A stretch of 12,466 nt of DNA. It comes from Chloroflexota bacterium (GTDB lineage: Bacteria > Chloroflexota > Limnocylindria > QHBO01). The DNA lies in assembly GCA_005879775.1 (NCBI GenBank), contig VBJX01000055.1, positions 1 through 12,466 on the forward strand, given 5' to 3'. This document shows, piece by piece, positions 1 to 6,875 of this stretch. The position numbers and the translations under genes were made by a program. The notes under the pieces were generated by a model. It searched no databases and was not told where the DNA came from. It saw only the letters and a program-made list of their open reading frames with translations. Position 1 is the first letter of the stretch. The number at the start of each line of letters is the position of its first letter.

Positions 1-360
1 CAGGACCAGCCCGAGCAGCGTCAGCAGGGTGCCGGTCGCCATCGCCGCCCAGAAGGCGGTGTCGATGTGGCTGCGGGTGACCTCGCGCCGTTGGATCAGT
101 GCGTCGCCCAGGCCCTGGTCGACGAAGACCTGCGCGAAGTTCACGAAGACGACCGCCAGCGCCACCAGGCCAAAGTCGGTTGGCCTCAGCAGGTTGGCCA
201 GCACGACGAAGACGACGAAGCCGAGCAGCTGGCGGCCCCAGTTGTCGACGATCGTCCAGGTCAGGCCGCGCGATACCCTTGGCTGGAGCGGACGAGGGTC
301 CTGGCCGCGCTCCGACGGCAGCCAGCCTTCTTCCCGAGGATCCGTCTCGAATTCTGTCAC
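1..360 (-). CDS. Polysaccharide flippase, Wzx/MOP superfamily (N-terminal part, runs off left edge)
   Basis: Reverse-strand reading from GTG at 358-360 stays open for 120 codons to the window edge, so only the N-terminus is present. About 33 polar residues precede a hydrophobic segment (LLGFVVFVVLANLL), then DFGLVALAVVFVNFAQVFVD, QGLGDALIQRREVT, a TAFW motif and another hydrophobic stretch. This order, with the FGL/DQGLG/ALIQ/H..TAFW signature, is typical of the WzxC-like branch of the polysaccharide exporter family, whose members flip lipid-linked repeat units across the cytoplasmic membrane. No ATG lies in frame just upstream. A TANNNT box sits eight bases before the GTG and the Shine-Dalgarno match is weak, so the start is likely but not certain. 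It is transcribed away from the Wzy-like gene. Family assignment is firm; substrate is unknown. Confidence 0.8.
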   Translation of the reverse strand, partial: MTEFETDPREEGWLPSERGQDPRPLQPRVSRGLTWTIVDNWGRQLLGFVVFVVLANLLRPTDFGLVALAVVFVNFAQVFVDQGLGDALIQRREVTRSHIDTAFWAAMATGTLLTLLGLVL

Positions 361-368
361 GCGCCCCG

Positions 369-374
369 AGTCTA
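369..374 (-). promoter_or_regulatory. Candidate -10 box for the flippase gene
   Basis: On the minus strand this reads TAGACT, matching TANNNT, and ends eight bases before the GTG start. That spacing would put the transcription start at or next to the start codon (leaderless mRNA). No convincing -35 box was found. Confidence 0.3.
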
Positions 375-430
375 CGGAATCGCATTCATTCAGTTGATGT
401 GGACGAGCGATGTGGCACGGAACTTGATGA

Positions 431-574
431 GGCCATTACTACGATGAAGTCTGGCCAACCGTCCGCGACAGCGCCTCGGTCCTCAAGCTCATTCGCGGCA
501 GATTCATGGTCTCGGTGATCAGTCAGTACAATCGCGAGACGTTCCTGCTGCGCATGAGGCCGCCCTGTGGCTGA
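431..574 (+). pseudogene. Possible 3' remnant of a lost gene
   Basis: After two consecutive in-frame TGA codons (425-430) this frame stays open to the TGA at 572-574, overlapping the start of the next gene. It has no ATG, GTG or TTG before the ATG at 506. By hand count over 43 codons (443-571), G/C is about 56%, 47% and 81% at codon positions 1, 2 and 3, which is the pattern of real coding sequence in high-GC genomes. The peptide includes YDEVWPTVRDSASVLKLIRG and SVISQYNRETFLLRM. I do not recognise a family. It may be the tail of a gene whose 5' part was deleted when the locus was rearranged; chance is possible at this length. Confidence 0.3.
527..532 (+). promoter_or_regulatory. Candidate -10 box for the Wzy-like gene
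   Basis: TACAAT matches five of six bases of the TATAAT consensus. It would give a leader of about 27 nt carrying the GAGG Shine-Dalgarno at 556-559. A weak -35-like TTCATG lies 18 bases upstream (503-508). The box falls inside the remnant reading frame. Confidence 0.35.
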
Positions 575-2024
575 ATTCATCGTCCCGGTGCTCGCCGGCG
601 CCATCATGGTCGGCTTGGCACTGTGGCGCCCGGGAATAGCCATCATGGCCCTCGGACTCTTCCTGTTCGTGCAGTCGGCCCTTGTCCGACTTGGCGGACT
701 TCCCCTCCCGTTGAGGATGACAATGGCGCGGGCGGACGAGATCGTCCTGGCAGCCCTCGTGGTTCGGACGACCGGGCAATGGCTGATCCTACGCACTCCA
801 TCGCTTCCCAAACCTCTCTGGGCGATGCTCGCGTTCGGGGTGATAGGCCTTCTCTCTGCTGTCGTGAATAGGGTGGGCCCGCTCGAGGCGGCGGTAGGAA
901 TCTTCCTAGCGACGAAGGCCGGTCTGTGGTTATACGTCGGCTGCAACTTAAAGGTCGATGCCCAGGCTGTGGCGCGGTATGCCTACTTGGTGGGCGCGCT
1001 ATTCATCGGTGTGATTGCAGTCGCCACCCTTCAGTTCCTGGGCGTGGCACTGCCATGGAAACCAGAGGTGAGGGCTGGCGTAATCGCCGCGAATAGCATC
1101 TGGAACCAACACACTGCGTTTGGTGGGGCCTTGACAGTGGCGGTTGGCCTCTCCGTGGCCGCGTTCCGGCTTCCAGGGGAGCGGGTCAGCGCAACGATTC
1201 TTGGGGTGAGCAGCGCAGGCGGGATCCTTCTCTCAACAGCGCGTCGCTTGTTCGTTTCACTAGCCGTCGCCGCCATGGCGATGTTCTTCGCCTTGCCGTC
1301 AAGCGCGCGCGCGCGCATCCGCTCCTCGCTCCAAATCGTGCGCCGGCCCGCCTTCCTGGTTGTCGTTATCGCCGCTCTTGGCCTCGCGACAGTTGCAATC
1401 GGTCCACGGATTGCGAACTTGGCTGAGCTCACGTGGCAACGCTATGTCGTGGAGTTGACGCAGCGCGATCGGTATCGACTCTACGAGGGCGCGTTCCGCC
1501 TCGTGGAAAGATCGCCCTTGCTGGGACGCGGCCCCGCGACGTACGGGTCATATGCGTCCGTCGTCTTTGACAGCCCTGCCTACCAGGAGGTGGGGTTCCG
1601 GCGTCGGAATCCCTCGATGGTGGTCGGTGGCCAGCTCGGAAGCATGATTGCCGAGTATGGCGTCCTCGGCGTCCTGGCGTTCGCGAGCTTCGTAGCTCTT
1701 CTGGTCAGGGCCCTTCTGCCGATTTCACGCGGGGCGAGCGGAACGATCCATGCCGCACTCGCTACGGCGGGCATCTTCATGGTGGCGGATCTGGTCGTTG
1801 AGGCCGTCGTCAACCCCGTCTTCTCAAACTCATTCATCACGTTCTTCACGTTCGTGGGTATTGGAGTTGCATTGACGCTCGATGCGTCGTCCGAGCGCAT
1901 GGGGCACGTGGAGTTGTGGCACTCGGATCTCATCAGCGCCAGATGGCGGGTAGGCACGCTCGTCGCCGCGTTCCTCCTGTTGGCCGCCCTAGGGACAATC
2001 GCCTCAATCGCCGTTCACGGCTGA
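567..2024 (+). CDS. Wzy/O-antigen ligase-like polysaccharide polymerase, multi-pass membrane protein
   Basis: 485 residues from GTG, with GAGG at 556-559 seven bases upstream. The protein is mostly hydrophobic and appears to have about ten or more membrane segments. Around residues 299-330 it carries QRDRYRLYEGAFRLVERSP followed by LLGRGPATYGSY. This R..Y..A..L....P..G.GP..Y pattern is the hallmark of the Wzy_C/O-antigen ligase family, usually in the large periplasmic loop. Such proteins polymerise or transfer lipid-linked oligosaccharide at the outer face of the membrane. Base composition is unlike its neighbours: three hand-counted 60-base lines (901, 1081, 1801) are 52-55% GC, against 80-83% for two counted lines in neighbouring genes. 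Rare codons are used: TTA at 930 and 948, ATA at 843. This suggests separate acquisition. Polymerase versus ligase cannot be decided from sequence. Confidence 0.75.
   Translation: MAEFIVPVLAGAIMVGLALWRPGIAIMALGLFLFVQSALVRLGGLPLPLRMTMARADEIVLAALVVRTTGQWLILRTPSLPKPLWAMLAFGVIGLLSAVVNRVGPLEAAVGIFLATKAGLWLYVGCNLKVDAQAVARYAYLVGALFIGVIAVATLQFLGVALPWKPEVRAGVIAANSIWNQHTAFGGALTVAVGLSVAAFRLPGERVSATILGVSSAGGILLSTARRLFVSLAVAAMAMFFALPSSARARIRSSLQIVRRPAFLVVVIAALGLATVAIGPRIANLAELTWQRYVVELTQRDRYRLYEGAFRLVERSPLLGRGPATYGSYASVVFDSPAYQEVGFRRRNPSMVVGGQLGSMIAEYGVLGVLAFASFVALLVRALLPISRGASGTIHAALATAGIFMVADLVVEAVVNPVFSNSFITFFTFVGIGVALTLDASSERMGHVELWHSDLISARWRVGTLVAAFLLLAALGTIASIAVHG
1303..1316 (+). repeat. Perfect (GC)7 dinucleotide tract inside the Wzy-like gene
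   Basis: Seven uninterrupted GC units encode the SARAR stretch near residue 248 of the polymerase. Gain or loss of a unit would shift the reading frame. It may simply reflect Ala/Arg codons in a GC-rich genome. Confidence 0.9.
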
Positions 2025-2217
2025 ATGGTTCAGGCAGGATGGCCTCTGCCCAACAGGCAGCCCGAGTCTGCGCAAAACGATAGCCGAGCACAGCGGGCGG
2101 ATCGAAACGTCGGCACGGTCGAGCCGAAGCCAACCCTTGCTGGCAGACTACCAGGACGCGCATGAGTTTCAGACATGCCAGTTTCATGCGCACGCAGCCG
2201 CAACCGGGAGAGGATGC
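2025..2217 (+). other. Intergenic region between the Wzy-like gene and ugd
   Basis: 193 bases with no recognised gene. The ugd frame stays open upstream to a TTG at 2137, but the extra 27 residues do not look like a dehydrogenase N-terminus. A five-base stem (CTGCC 2046-2050 with GGCAG 2056-2060) is too weak to call a terminator. The composition change between the Wzy-like gene and ugd falls in or near this segment. Confidence 0.5.
2206..2214 (+). promoter_or_regulatory. Ribosome binding site deciding the TTG start of ugd
   Basis: The purine run GGGAGAGGA lies just upstream of TTG at 2218; its GGGAG part (2206-2210) leaves a seven-base spacer. It supports TTG 2218 over the farther TTG at 2137. 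An ATG at 2215 is in another frame. Confidence 0.7.
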
Positions 2218-3531
2218 TTGCAGGTCGCCATCGTCGGTCTGGGATACGTCGGTGCGGTGACGGCTGCCTGTCTGGCAGACCTCGGCCGAAGCGTCATCGG
2301 CGTCGACCAGGACCAGGTCAAGGTTCAGGCGATCGCGGCTGGCCACTCGCCGATTGCAGAGCCCGGGCTCGACGAGCTGCTGGCCAGCGGGGTGACCGCG
2401 GGCAGGATCTCGATCGGGCCCATCGACCAGGCAGTCGAGCGGGCCGACGTGATCATGGTCGCCGTCGGCACGCCGTCGGCGCCATCGGGCGCCCTGGATC
2501 TGACAGCGCTCATGCGCGTGACGCAGGAGATCGGCGCGGCGCTGCCCAACGACGGCCGCTTCCGCACGGTGACCGTTCGCAGCACCGTCTTGCCCGGGAC
2601 AACCGACGAGCTGGTCCGGCCCGCCCTCGAGGAGGCGTCGGGCCTGAGCGCCGGACGCGATTTCGGCCTCGCCACGAACCCCGAATTTCTTCGCGAAGGC
2701 TCGAGCATCCGAGACTTCCGCGAGGCGTCGCGGACGATCATCGGCTCAGCTGACGAGCGGTCCGCGGAGCAGGTCAAGGCCGCCTACCAGGGGCACGCTG
2801 CTCCATTCGAAGTCATCGCCATCCGCACCTCCGAGATGGTGAAGTACACCGACAACGCGTTCCATGCCACGAAGATCGCCTTCGCCAACGAGATCGCCAG
2901 CTTCGCACGCAGCAATGGTGTTGACGGGCGCGAGGTGATGCGCCTGATGGTCGCCGACGACCGGTTGAACATCTCGCCCGCCTACCTCCGACCCGGCTAC
3001 GCCTTCGGCGGCTCGTGCCTCCCCAAGGACCTTCGCGCGATCACCGACCGCGCTCGCAAGACCGATATCGAGCTGCCGCTCCTGCACGGCACGCTGGCCA
3101 GCAATGCCGCGCACTTCGAGCGGGGCGTCCGGCTGGTGGAGGCCGCCGGCGGCCGGCACGTGGCGCTCCTGGGCCTGTCGTTCAAGGCCGCAACCGATGA
3201 CCTCCGCGAGTCGCCCGCAGTCGCCCTGGCCGAACGGCTCGTCGGCCGTGGGTACCAGCTCGCGATCCACGATCCGGACGTTGATCCATCAACGTTGCGT
3301 GGAGCCAACCGCGTCTTCGTCGAGGAGCACCTGCCCCACCTCGTGGACCTGCTGCATTCCTCGCTGATCGACGTCGTCAGCGGCGCGGAGACGGTGGTGA
3401 TCACCAAGCGGTGGCCCGAGCTCGAGAAGCTGGGCGAGCTGCTGAGTGCCCAGCAGCGCGTGGTGGACCTGGTCGGGATCCCCGGACTGGAGGCGAGCGC
3501 GGCCGATCGCTATGCCGGCATCGGCTGGTAG
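2218..3531 (+). CDS. ugd: UDP-glucose 6-dehydrogenase
   Basis: 437 residues, a normal length for the family. It oxidises UDP-glucose to UDP-glucuronate with two NAD+ in the cytoplasm. The Rossmann motif GLGYVG is at residues 7-12, immediately after the TTG start, which is why this start is preferred. NPEFLREG is at 154-161. The catalytic lysine and asparagine are K209 and N213 in SEMVKYTDN, and the catalytic cysteine is C267 in GGSCLPKD. The C-terminal nucleotide-binding domain has LGLSFKAATDDLRESPA. All key residues are present, so it should be active. It supplies UDP-GlcA, or a precursor of UDP-xylose or UDP-GalA, to the polymer. The following glycosyltransferase overlaps its 3' end by 20 bases, suggesting co-transcription. 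Other UDP-sugar dehydrogenases (ManNAc, GlcNAc) share these motifs, but the sequence looks closest to the UDP-glucose type. Confidence 0.92.
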   Translation: MQVAIVGLGYVGAVTAACLADLGRSVIGVDQDQVKVQAIAAGHSPIAEPGLDELLASGVTAGRISIGPIDQAVERADVIMVAVGTPSAPSGALDLTALMRVTQEIGAALPNDGRFRTVTVRSTVLPGTTDELVRPALEEASGLSAGRDFGLATNPEFLREGSSIRDFREASRTIIGSADERSAEQVKAAYQGHAAPFEVIAIRTSEMVKYTDNAFHATKIAFANEIASFARSNGVDGREVMRLMVADDRLNISPAYLRPGYAFGGSCLPKDLRAITDRARKTDIELPLLHGTLASNAAHFERGVRLVEAAGGRHVALLGLSFKAATDDLRESPAVALAERLVGRGYQLAIHDPDVDPSTLRGANRVFVEEHLPHLVDLLHSSLIDVVSGAETVVITKRWPELEKLGELLSAQQRVVDLVGIPGLEASAADRYAGIGW

Positions 3532-4774
3532 TCGGCAGGCGCCGATCGCCGACGGGCGTCGTGCGCTGATCCTGGTCGAGGATCTGCCGGTCCCCTTCGA
3601 TCGGCGAGTCTGGGGCGAGGCACAGACCCTGCGGGACGCCGGATGGAAGGTGACGATCGTCTGCCCGCGCGGCGACGGTGCTCGCCGCTGGCACGAGCGC
3701 ATCGACCGCGTCCAGATCTTCCGCTATCCGCTGCCGACGACCGCAGCCGGTCTCTTCAACCACGTCCTGGAGTACGCGGTCGCAATTCCGGCGACCTTGC
3801 TTCTCTCGCTGCTCGCATGGCGGGGCAGGCGCTTCGACGTGGTGCACCTCTGCAACCCGCCCGACTTCCTCTTCCCGATCGCGGGGCTCTTCCGCGCCCT
3901 CGGCTCGGCGGTGATCTTCGACCAGCACGACCTGGCGCCGGAGGTCTACGTCGCCCAGGGCGGGCGCCAGGGGGGAGTGGTCCATCGCTTTCTTGGCTGG
4001 TCCGAGCGGGCGACGTATCGCTCAGCCGACGTGGTGATCGCCACCAACGACAGCTATCGGAGCGTTGCCCTGTCCCGTGGTGGGGTCGATCCGTCCCGCC
4101 TCTTCGTCGTACGCAGCGCACCGGACCCGAGGCGCATCTTCCGGGTCGACCCCGCGCCCGCGCTCAAGGCGGGCCGGCCCCACCTGGTCGTCTACCTGGG
4201 CACGATGGGGCCCCAGGACGGGGTCGATCTGTTCGTGCGCGCCGCCCGCCGCATCCTGGACGAGCGCCCCGGGGAGGTGCGCTTCCTGGCGATGGGTGGG
4301 GGCAACCAGCTCGACGGCCTCCGGGCCCTCGCCGCGAGCCTGGGGCTGACTGACGAAGAGCTCACCTTCACCGGACGGATCCCCGATGCGGAGCTGCGCA
4401 CCGCCCTGTCAACCGCCGACCTTGCGATCAGCCCCGACCCGGCGAACGACTTCAACGAGTACTGCACCATGAACAAGACGCTCGAGTACATGGCGATCGG
4501 CCTGCCCGTCGTGGCCTTCGACCTGGAGGAGACCCGGATCAGCGCGGCGGATGCCGCGGTCTACGCCGAGCCGAACGATCCGGCCGGCCTGGCGCGCCTG
4601 ACCCTTCAGCTCCTCGACCAGCCGGAGGAACGAGCCCGGATGGGAGCTGCCGGGCGGGAGCGGATCGCCGGTCCGCTCTCCTGGCAGCGATCCGCCGCCT
4701 CGCTGCTCGACGCGTACCAGGCGGCGCTGCGGGTGCGCGCGTCGCGGGTCCGCGCGCCGGGGGCTGCGCCCTAG
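3512..4774 (+). CDS. Glycosyltransferase family 4 (WbuB/WcaI-like)
   Basis: 420 residues from ATG 3512, which lies inside the end of ugd. Translational coupling is likely because no good Shine-Dalgarno is nearby. The N-terminal GT-B domain opens with LVEDLPVPFDRRVW (21-34), typical of WbuB-like transferases. It contains a hydrophobic patch at about 88-103 (membrane association) and FDQHDLAPEVY at 136-146. The C-terminal donor-binding domain has VVYLGTMGPQDGVD and MNKTLEYMAIGLPVVAFD, with the second acidic residue of the EX7E motif at E325. The first Glu position is tyrosine (Y317), with E316 beside it, a variant seen in this subgroup. It likely adds one sugar of the repeat unit to a lipid-linked acceptor at the inner membrane; donor unknown. 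Its TAG interlocks with the TAG of the convergent fcl gene. Confidence 0.85.
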   Translation: MPASAGSRQAPIADGRRALILVEDLPVPFDRRVWGEAQTLRDAGWKVTIVCPRGDGARRWHERIDRVQIFRYPLPTTAAGLFNHVLEYAVAIPATLLLSLLAWRGRRFDVVHLCNPPDFLFPIAGLFRALGSAVIFDQHDLAPEVYVAQGGRQGGVVHRFLGWSERATYRSADVVIATNDSYRSVALSRGGVDPSRLFVVRSAPDPRRIFRVDPAPALKAGRPHLVVYLGTMGPQDGVDLFVRAARRILDERPGEVRFLAMGGGNQLDGLRALAASLGLTDEELTFTGRIPDAELRTALSTADLAISPDPANDFNEYCTMNKTLEYMAIGLPVVAFDLEETRISAADAAVYAEPNDPAGLARLTLQLLDQPEERARMGAAGRERIAGPLSWQRSAASLLDAYQAALRVRASRVRAPGAAP

Positions 4775-5745
4775 GACTGAACGCCGGCGGGTGCCTGGCG
4801 CCGGGCCAGCTCGCCGCGATGTGCCTCGTACCACGCGACCGTGCGCCGCAGCCCATCCTCGAATCCGGTGGCGGCAGCGAATCCGAAGGCCTCCCGCGCG
4901 CGTGTCGTGTCGAGAGCGCGACGTGGCTGGCCGTCCGGCCGCGAGCTGTCCCAGCGGATGGATCCGCCGAACCCGGTGAGGCGAGCGACCGTTTCGACGA
5001 GCTCCCGGATGGTGATCTCGCGCCCGACGCCCACGTTGACCGGTTCCGCGCCGTCGTACCGCTCGGAGGCGAGCACGATCCCCTCAGCGGCGTCGTCCAC
5101 GAAGAGGAATTCGCGCGACGCATTCCCGGTGCCCCACACCTCGATCTCTTCCGCCCCTGATTCTCGGGCGTCGATGCATTTCTTGATGAGCGCCGGGATC
5201 ACGTGCGAGCTGCGGGGATCGAAGTTGTCGCCCGGCCCATAGAGGTTGACCGGGATCAGATAGATGGCGTTCATGCCGAACTGCTGGCGGTAGGCCTGGC
5301 TCTGCACCAGGAGCATCTTCTTGGCCAGGCCATAGGGGGCGTTGGTCTCCTCGGGATACCCGTTCCACAGGTCGTCCTCGTGGAATGGGACGGGCGTGAA
5401 CTTCGGGTACGAACAGACGGTCCCGATGGTGACGAACTTGGCAACCCCGGCGAGGCGGGCCTGCTCCAGGAGCTGAATGCCCATGATCGCGTTCTCGTAG
5501 AAGAAGCGGCCCGGATTCTCGCGGTTGGCACCGATCCCACCAACGACCGCTGCCAGGTGGATCACGAGCTGCGGCTTTCCAGCGGAAAGCGCATCGCGGA
5601 CCCCCTCGGTGGTGCGGAGGTCGTATTCGCCGCTTCGCGGGACGAAGATCTCGGCAGCCCCGGCCGAACGCAGCCGGCGAACGACTGCCTGACCCAGGAA
5701 TCCCCCTCCGCCGGTCACCATGACCGGTCCGCGGCTCCAGGTCAT
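4771..5745 (-). CDS. fcl: GDP-L-fucose synthase (GDP-4-keto-6-deoxymannose epimerase/reductase)
   Basis: 324 residues, extended SDR family. It converts GDP-4-keto-6-deoxy-D-mannose to GDP-L-fucose using NADPH, the last step after Gmd. The nucleotide-binding motif TGGGGFLG is at 11-18. Y138 and K142 (YGLAKK) are the SDR pair, and C111 and H181 match the epimerisation residues of the E. coli enzyme (C109, H179) with a constant +2 offset. The catalytic serine position (E. coli S107) is threonine (T109, in GTVCSYPK). This is a conservative change that I recall from a subfamily of Fcl homologues, so activity is still expected. The ATG overlaps the gmd stop as ATGA (5742-5745), indicating coupled translation. 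The 3' end overlaps the convergent glycosyltransferase by four bases. Confidence 0.92.
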   Translation of the reverse strand: MTWSRGPVMVTGGGGFLGQAVVRRLRSAGAAEIFVPRSGEYDLRTTEGVRDALSAGKPQLVIHLAAVVGGIGANRENPGRFFYENAIMGIQLLEQARLAGVAKFVTIGTVCSYPKFTPVPFHEDDLWNGYPEETNAPYGLAKKMLLVQSQAYRQQFGMNAIYLIPVNLYGPGDNFDPRSSHVIPALIKKCIDARESGAEEIEVWGTGNASREFLFVDDAAEGIVLASERYDGAEPVNVGVGREITIRELVETVARLTGFGGSIRWDSSRPDGQPRRALDTTRAREAFGFAAATGFEDGLRRTVAWYEAHRGELARRQAPAGVQS

Positions 5746-6767
5746 CCCTCGGCACCGACTGAGGAACGGACCATGACGCCGGCGGGATCGACGCCGGCCT
5801 CGCGCAGATCCGCCTCGACCATGATCCGCACCAGCTCGTCAAAGGGCGTCGTCGTATGCCAGCCGAGCAGGCGGGCGGCCTTTCCGGCATCGCCACACAG
5901 CTCGTCGACCTCGGTCGGACGAAAGTATCGTGGGTCGATCTCCACGTGGTCATCGGCCCGCAGACCGACCAGCCCGAAGGCGACGTCAAGGAATTCGCGC
6001 ACGGTGTGCATCTCCCCGGTCGCGATCACGAAGTCGTCAGCGTGGTCGTGCTGGAGGATTCGCCACATCGACTCGACGTACTCGGGGGCATAGCCCCAAT
6101 CCCTTCGGGCCTCGAGGTTGCCCAGGTAGAGCTTCGTCTGGCGACCGGCAAGGATGGCGCCAATGGCTCGGGTGATCTTGCGCGTGACGAAGGTCGGGCC
6201 ACGCCGCGGTGACTCGTGGTTGAAGAGGATCCCGTTGCTGGCAAAGAGCCCATATGCCTCTCGGTACTGAACGGTCATCCAGTGCGAGAAGACCTTGGCC
6301 ACCGCGTACGGGCTGCGCGGGTAGAACGGCGTGGTCTCGCTCTGCGGGCTCTCCCGGACGAGGCCGAACATCTCGGAGCTGCCGGCCTGGTAGAAGCGGA
6401 TCGGCCAATCGGCGTAGCGAATTGCCTCGAGCAAGCGCAGGTTGCCCATGCCGGCGGTGTCGGCGGTGAACTCCGGCATCTCGAAGCTGACCTTGACGTG
6501 ACTCTGCGCGCCCAGGTTGTAGACCTCGTTGGGCCTGACCTGGTTGATCGTGTTGATCAGGGAGGAGGAGTCGGAGAGGTCGCCATAGTGCAGGTAGAGC
6601 GGACGCTCGAGCGAATGGACATCGCTGTAGAGGTGGTCGATGCGGCTCGTCGAGAACGAGCTCGATCGGCGAATGAGGCCGTGGACCTCATACCCCTTCG
6701 ACAGCAGCAGCTCGGCGAGGTATGACCCGTCCTGTCCGGTGATTCCCGTGATGAGGGCGACCTGCAC
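5742..6767 (-). CDS. gmd: GDP-mannose 4,6-dehydratase
   Basis: 341 residues, the usual full length. It dehydrates GDP-D-mannose to GDP-4-keto-6-deoxy-D-mannose, the first committed step to GDP-L-fucose. Seen: NADP-binding GITGQDGSYLAE from residue 8, GDLSDSSSL, NLGAQSHV, GSSEMFG (129-135, with catalytic Ser/Glu), Y154 and K158 of the SDR catalytic pair, and FNHESPRRG (182-190). The C-terminal part has YFRPTEVDELCGDAGKA, typical of the family. The start is GTG (6765-6767), which puts MQVALITG at the N-terminus as expected. It is first of a two-gene operon with fcl and divergent from a glycosyltransferase across 108 bases. No mannose-1-phosphate supply genes (manA, manB) are in the window. Confidence 0.95.
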   Translation of the reverse strand: MQVALITGITGQDGSYLAELLLSKGYEVHGLIRRSSSFSTSRIDHLYSDVHSLERPLYLHYGDLSDSSSLINTINQVRPNEVYNLGAQSHVKVSFEMPEFTADTAGMGNLRLLEAIRYADWPIRFYQAGSSEMFGLVRESPQSETTPFYPRSPYAVAKVFSHWMTVQYREAYGLFASNGILFNHESPRRGPTFVTRKITRAIGAILAGRQTKLYLGNLEARRDWGYAPEYVESMWRILQHDHADDFVIATGEMHTVREFLDVAFGLVGLRADDHVEIDPRYFRPTEVDELCGDAGKAARLLGWHTTTPFDELVRIMVEADLREAGVDPAGVMVRSSVGAEG

Positions 6768-6807
6768 GTCAGGGCACCCGATCGGCAGCGACGTCCATTG
6801 ACGGCCG

Positions 6808-6813
6808 AGTATA
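6808..6813 (-). promoter_or_regulatory. Candidate -10 box for the gmd-fcl operon
   Basis: Minus strand TATACT, five of six bases of consensus, 40 bases upstream of the gmd GTG. The predicted leader is about 34 nt. No clear -35 box was seen at 16-18 bases. Confidence 0.45.
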
Positions 6814-6862
6814 CGAGGCGGTCCGGTGGATCTCGCGCGCCGAGTGCCGCAACCCGCTCACC

Positions 6863-6868
6863 TATCAT
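6863..6868 (+). promoter_or_regulatory. Candidate -10 box for the second glycosyltransferase
   Basis: TATCAT (TANNNT) ends seven bases before the GTG at 6876, placing the likely transcription start at the start codon. With no usable Shine-Dalgarno this suggests a leaderless transcript. The same hexamer occurs before the legB-like gene. Confidence 0.4.
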
Positions 6869-6875
6869 CTCAAGC

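Noticed and set aside
2010..2021. GCCGTTCACGGC palindrome at the end of the Wzy-like gene as a terminator
   Set aside because: Very short stem with a tiny loop and no T-run follows.
2033..2060. Alternating GGCAG / CTGCC / GGCAG elements that could form two exclusive hairpins (attenuator-like)
   Set aside because: Stems are only five base pairs, with no U-run and no leader peptide; too weak to call.
2137..2217. 27-residue N-terminal extension of ugd from TTG 2137
   Set aside because: The Rossmann GLGYVG motif is expected within the first dozen residues, and a strong ribosome binding site precedes TTG 2218.
5203..6093. Plus-strand open frame (296 codons) spanning fcl and gmd
   Set aside because: It crosses two well-supported minus-strand genes and has no family-like sequence.
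6798..6875. 26-residue N-terminal extension of the second glycosyltransferase from TTG 6798; TTGACG there as a -35 box
   Set aside because: The extension would run through the divergent promoter region and looks non-conserved. TTGACG has no -10 at proper spacing (TATACG follows after only six bases).
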